From positions 1,099,501 to 1,163,500 of the forward strand of contig NZ_CP047023.1 in assembly GCF_009796765.1 (NCBI RefSeq): a DNA stretch of 64,000 nucleotides. Direction: 5' to 3'. This DNA is from Paraglaciecola sp. L3A3. GTDB lineage: Bacteria > Pseudomonadota > Gammaproteobacteria > Enterobacterales > Alteromonadaceae. How positions within the stretch are numbered: the first letter of the stretch is position 1; each line of letters starts with the position of its first letter. Of this stretch, positions 62,567-64,000 are shown piece by piece. A model generated the notes under the pieces. The model was given only the letters and a program-made list of their open reading frames with translations, did no database searches and was not told the origin of the DNA. The position numbers were made by a program, and so were the translations under genes.

Positions 62567-64000
62567 ATGATACTCCTTAAGCATATAAAATTGAGTGTGT
62601 TACTGGCTATTTTCTTGTCTGTAAGCAGTTTGGTTAAAGCGGATGATCTAGAAATCTACTTTGGCACTGCCACAAGTGCGGTGACATATGACCCTAACGT
62701 ATTATTTATTATGGATACCTCGGGAAGTATGACCGGCAAGGATGGCGGAAACCAATCCCGTATGCTCAGAGTACAAAATGCTCTTAAACAAACCTTAAAT
62801 TCGGTGACAAATATTAATGCCGGATTAATGCGTTTTTCAGATTATGGGGGGCCTGTTTTATACCCTGTTCGCCCTATAGACGATTCGGTATCTCCAGAAA
62901 TAATCAAGTCAACTTCGTTAGGCACCGATGATGCGTATGAAATTGCTTCAAGCGTGTATACCGATAATTCAGTTTTGAAAATATCAGAAGGAGTTAATCT
63001 AGTGACCACTGGATTACGCTTTCAAGATCTTAATATTCCTCAAGGGGCGACAATTACCAGAGCCTACATAAGATTTAATTCTACCAGTTACAATAGCAGC
63101 GCCACTAACATCACTTTTAGTGGTGAACTGGCCAGCAACTCAACCACTTTTACCTCTAGTGCCAATAATATTTCGGCTCGGACCAAAACAAGTAATTCAG
63201 TGTTATGGGATGCAGATAATGATTGGCCGGTTTCCCAAGAAACTATAGCCTCGCCAGATTTAAGCGCGGTCATTCAAGAGATTATTGATCTATCAGGTTG
63301 GTGTGGTGGTAATGCTTTAAATTTAATTATTGAAGGCCAAGGTTTAACCTCGAGTAGTGGTCGACAATCTTCTGCTTATGAACAAGGCAATGGTTTAAGT
63401 CCGCAGTTAGTTGTGGTGTATGACGAGACAACCGCAACTGGCTGTGTCAAAGGAAGTCTAAATTATCAGGTTAGTTCAGGAGATAATAATGCTGAGGAAC
63501 GCTCAGACGGTTATGAATCTACAGGTAGTGAATTAACTTTTAAATCAAGTTCTAACGCATATGCTGCTGTACGATTTAGAAATGTTGCTTTGCCCCAAGG
63601 TGCAACTATTTCAAATGCCTATTTAGAATTTACCGCTTACCAAACCAGCAGTTCAGATTATGCCTCTTTTAATATATCTGGAGTCAATCAGGATGATCCA
63701 AGTAGTTTTAAGTCATATTCGCGATATTTGTTAAGAAACAAACCTAAAACCAGCTCAGTAGCTTGGTCGAGTATCCCAAGATGGATAAAAAATTACAATT
63801 ATCAAAGTCCACCAGTCACCTCTATAGTCGAAGCGATTGTGGGCCGCTCGGGTTGGAATTCAGGTAATGAAATGGTATTTGTTTTTTCTGATTTTGTGGG
63901 AGTAAGAGGGGCATATTCTTATAATGGTAAACCGTCAGGAGCCGTTAAATTAGTGATTGAATTTGAAGGGCAAGCTACCCCAGGTCAAACTTCAACTGTT
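62567..64000 (+). CDS. pilY1: PilY1-type pilus tip adhesin (3' end outside window)
   Basis: 478 codons are visible and the frame stays open to the right edge. ATG 62567 has CGGAGA upstream and a signal peptide (KLSVLLAIFLSVSSLV, KA/DD). VLFIMDTSGSMTGKDGG (~44-60) is a von Willebrand factor A metal site (DxSxS) as in PilY1. After AGLMRFSDYGGPV (~88-102) the VWA fold is interrupted by two units of ~185 residues, each with an IPQGATI-type motif (at ~158 and ~343) and a later SGW motif. The C-terminal PilY1 propeller would lie outside the window. Position after pilX supports the call. Confidence 0.85.
   Translation, partial: MILLKHIKLSVLLAIFLSVSSLVKADDLEIYFGTATSAVTYDPNVLFIMDTSGSMTGKDGGNQSRMLRVQNALKQTLNSVTNINAGLMRFSDYGGPVLYPVRPIDDSVSPEIIKSTSLGTDDAYEIASSVYTDNSVLKISEGVNLVTTGLRFQDLNIPQGATITRAYIRFNSTSYNSSATNITFSGELASNSTTFTSSANNISARTKTSNSVLWDADNDWPVSQETIASPDLSAVIQEIIDLSGWCGGNALNLIIEGQGLTSSSGRQSSAYEQGNGLSPQLVVVYDETTATGCVKGSLNYQVSSGDNNAEERSDGYESTGSELTFKSSSNAYAAVRFRNVALPQGATISNAYLEFTAYQTSSSDYASFNISGVNQDDPSSFKSYSRYLLRNKPKTSSVAWSSIPRWIKNYNYQSPPVTSIVEAIVGRSGWNSGNEMVFVFSDFVGVRGAYSYNGKPSGAVKLVIEFEGQATPGQTSTV

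Overview
The window reads as a piece of chromosome from a marine gammaproteobacterium of the order Alteromonadales, most like the Glaciecola/Paraglaciecola/Alteromonas group. This rests on AT-rich coding sequence, the conserved block ppnN-queF-syd-csrB-yqcC-truC-yqcA, the block rpsT/murJ-ribF-ileS-lspA-fkpB-ispH followed by type IV pilus minor pilins, and large secreted Asp-rich (thrombospondin type 3 and FG-GAP/VCBS) proteins. The genus is inferred and was not tested by any search.

Positions 1-12.1 kb hold three secreted proteins with unrelated N-terminal parts (a TSP3 array, a large beta-rich repeat protein and an eight-repeat PQQ-type propeller). All three end in the same ~300-residue six-repeat FG-GAP/VCBS domain, and two of the copies are identical over 743 bp of DNA. 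Between them lie a sulfotransferase-like gene, a small possible DNA-binding protein and a 41-codon remnant of a polysaccharide-type ABC transporter ATPase.

Positions 12.2-33.7 kb are a polysaccharide assembly cluster: a leftward arm (GT32-acyltransferase fusion, WcbI-like protein, GT2-GT4 double enzyme) and a long rightward arm (sugar epimerase/dehydratase, SGNH-like protein, GSCFA protein, GT4-RgpF giant, GT92-like, GT2, GT4, sulfotransferase-like, GT2, GT61, GT2, rhamnosyltransferase-like). After a 242-bp MITE-like element follow ugd and galU, which supply UDP-glucose and UDP-glucuronate. The enzymes point to a large surface glycan with acyl and perhaps sulfate decoration. No flippase, polymerase or intact export ABC system is visible in the window.

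Positions 36.7-47.5 kb are mostly housekeeping: comEA, an HDOD-like protein, a DUF3192 protein, ppnN, queF, syd, a GNAT enzyme, the regulatory RNA csrB (about 30 GGA motifs, many in hairpin loops, with GacA/UvrY-type sites upstream), DUF3301/DUF3549 genes, yqcC-truC-yqcA and rpsT. Positions 47.8-55.2 kb carry murJ and the ribF-ileS-lspA-fkpB-ispH operon.

Positions 55.2-56.8 kb are a small mobile island: a Y1 (IS200/RAYT-like) transposase gene with tandem and inverted repeats, bounded by 41-bp near-identical direct repeats. From 57 kb to the right edge lie type IV pilus genes: a leftward PilE-like pilin, then two consecutive sets of minor pilins (FimT-PilW-PilX-PilV types, then pilV-pilW-pilX) and the first 478 codons of pilY1, which runs off the window.
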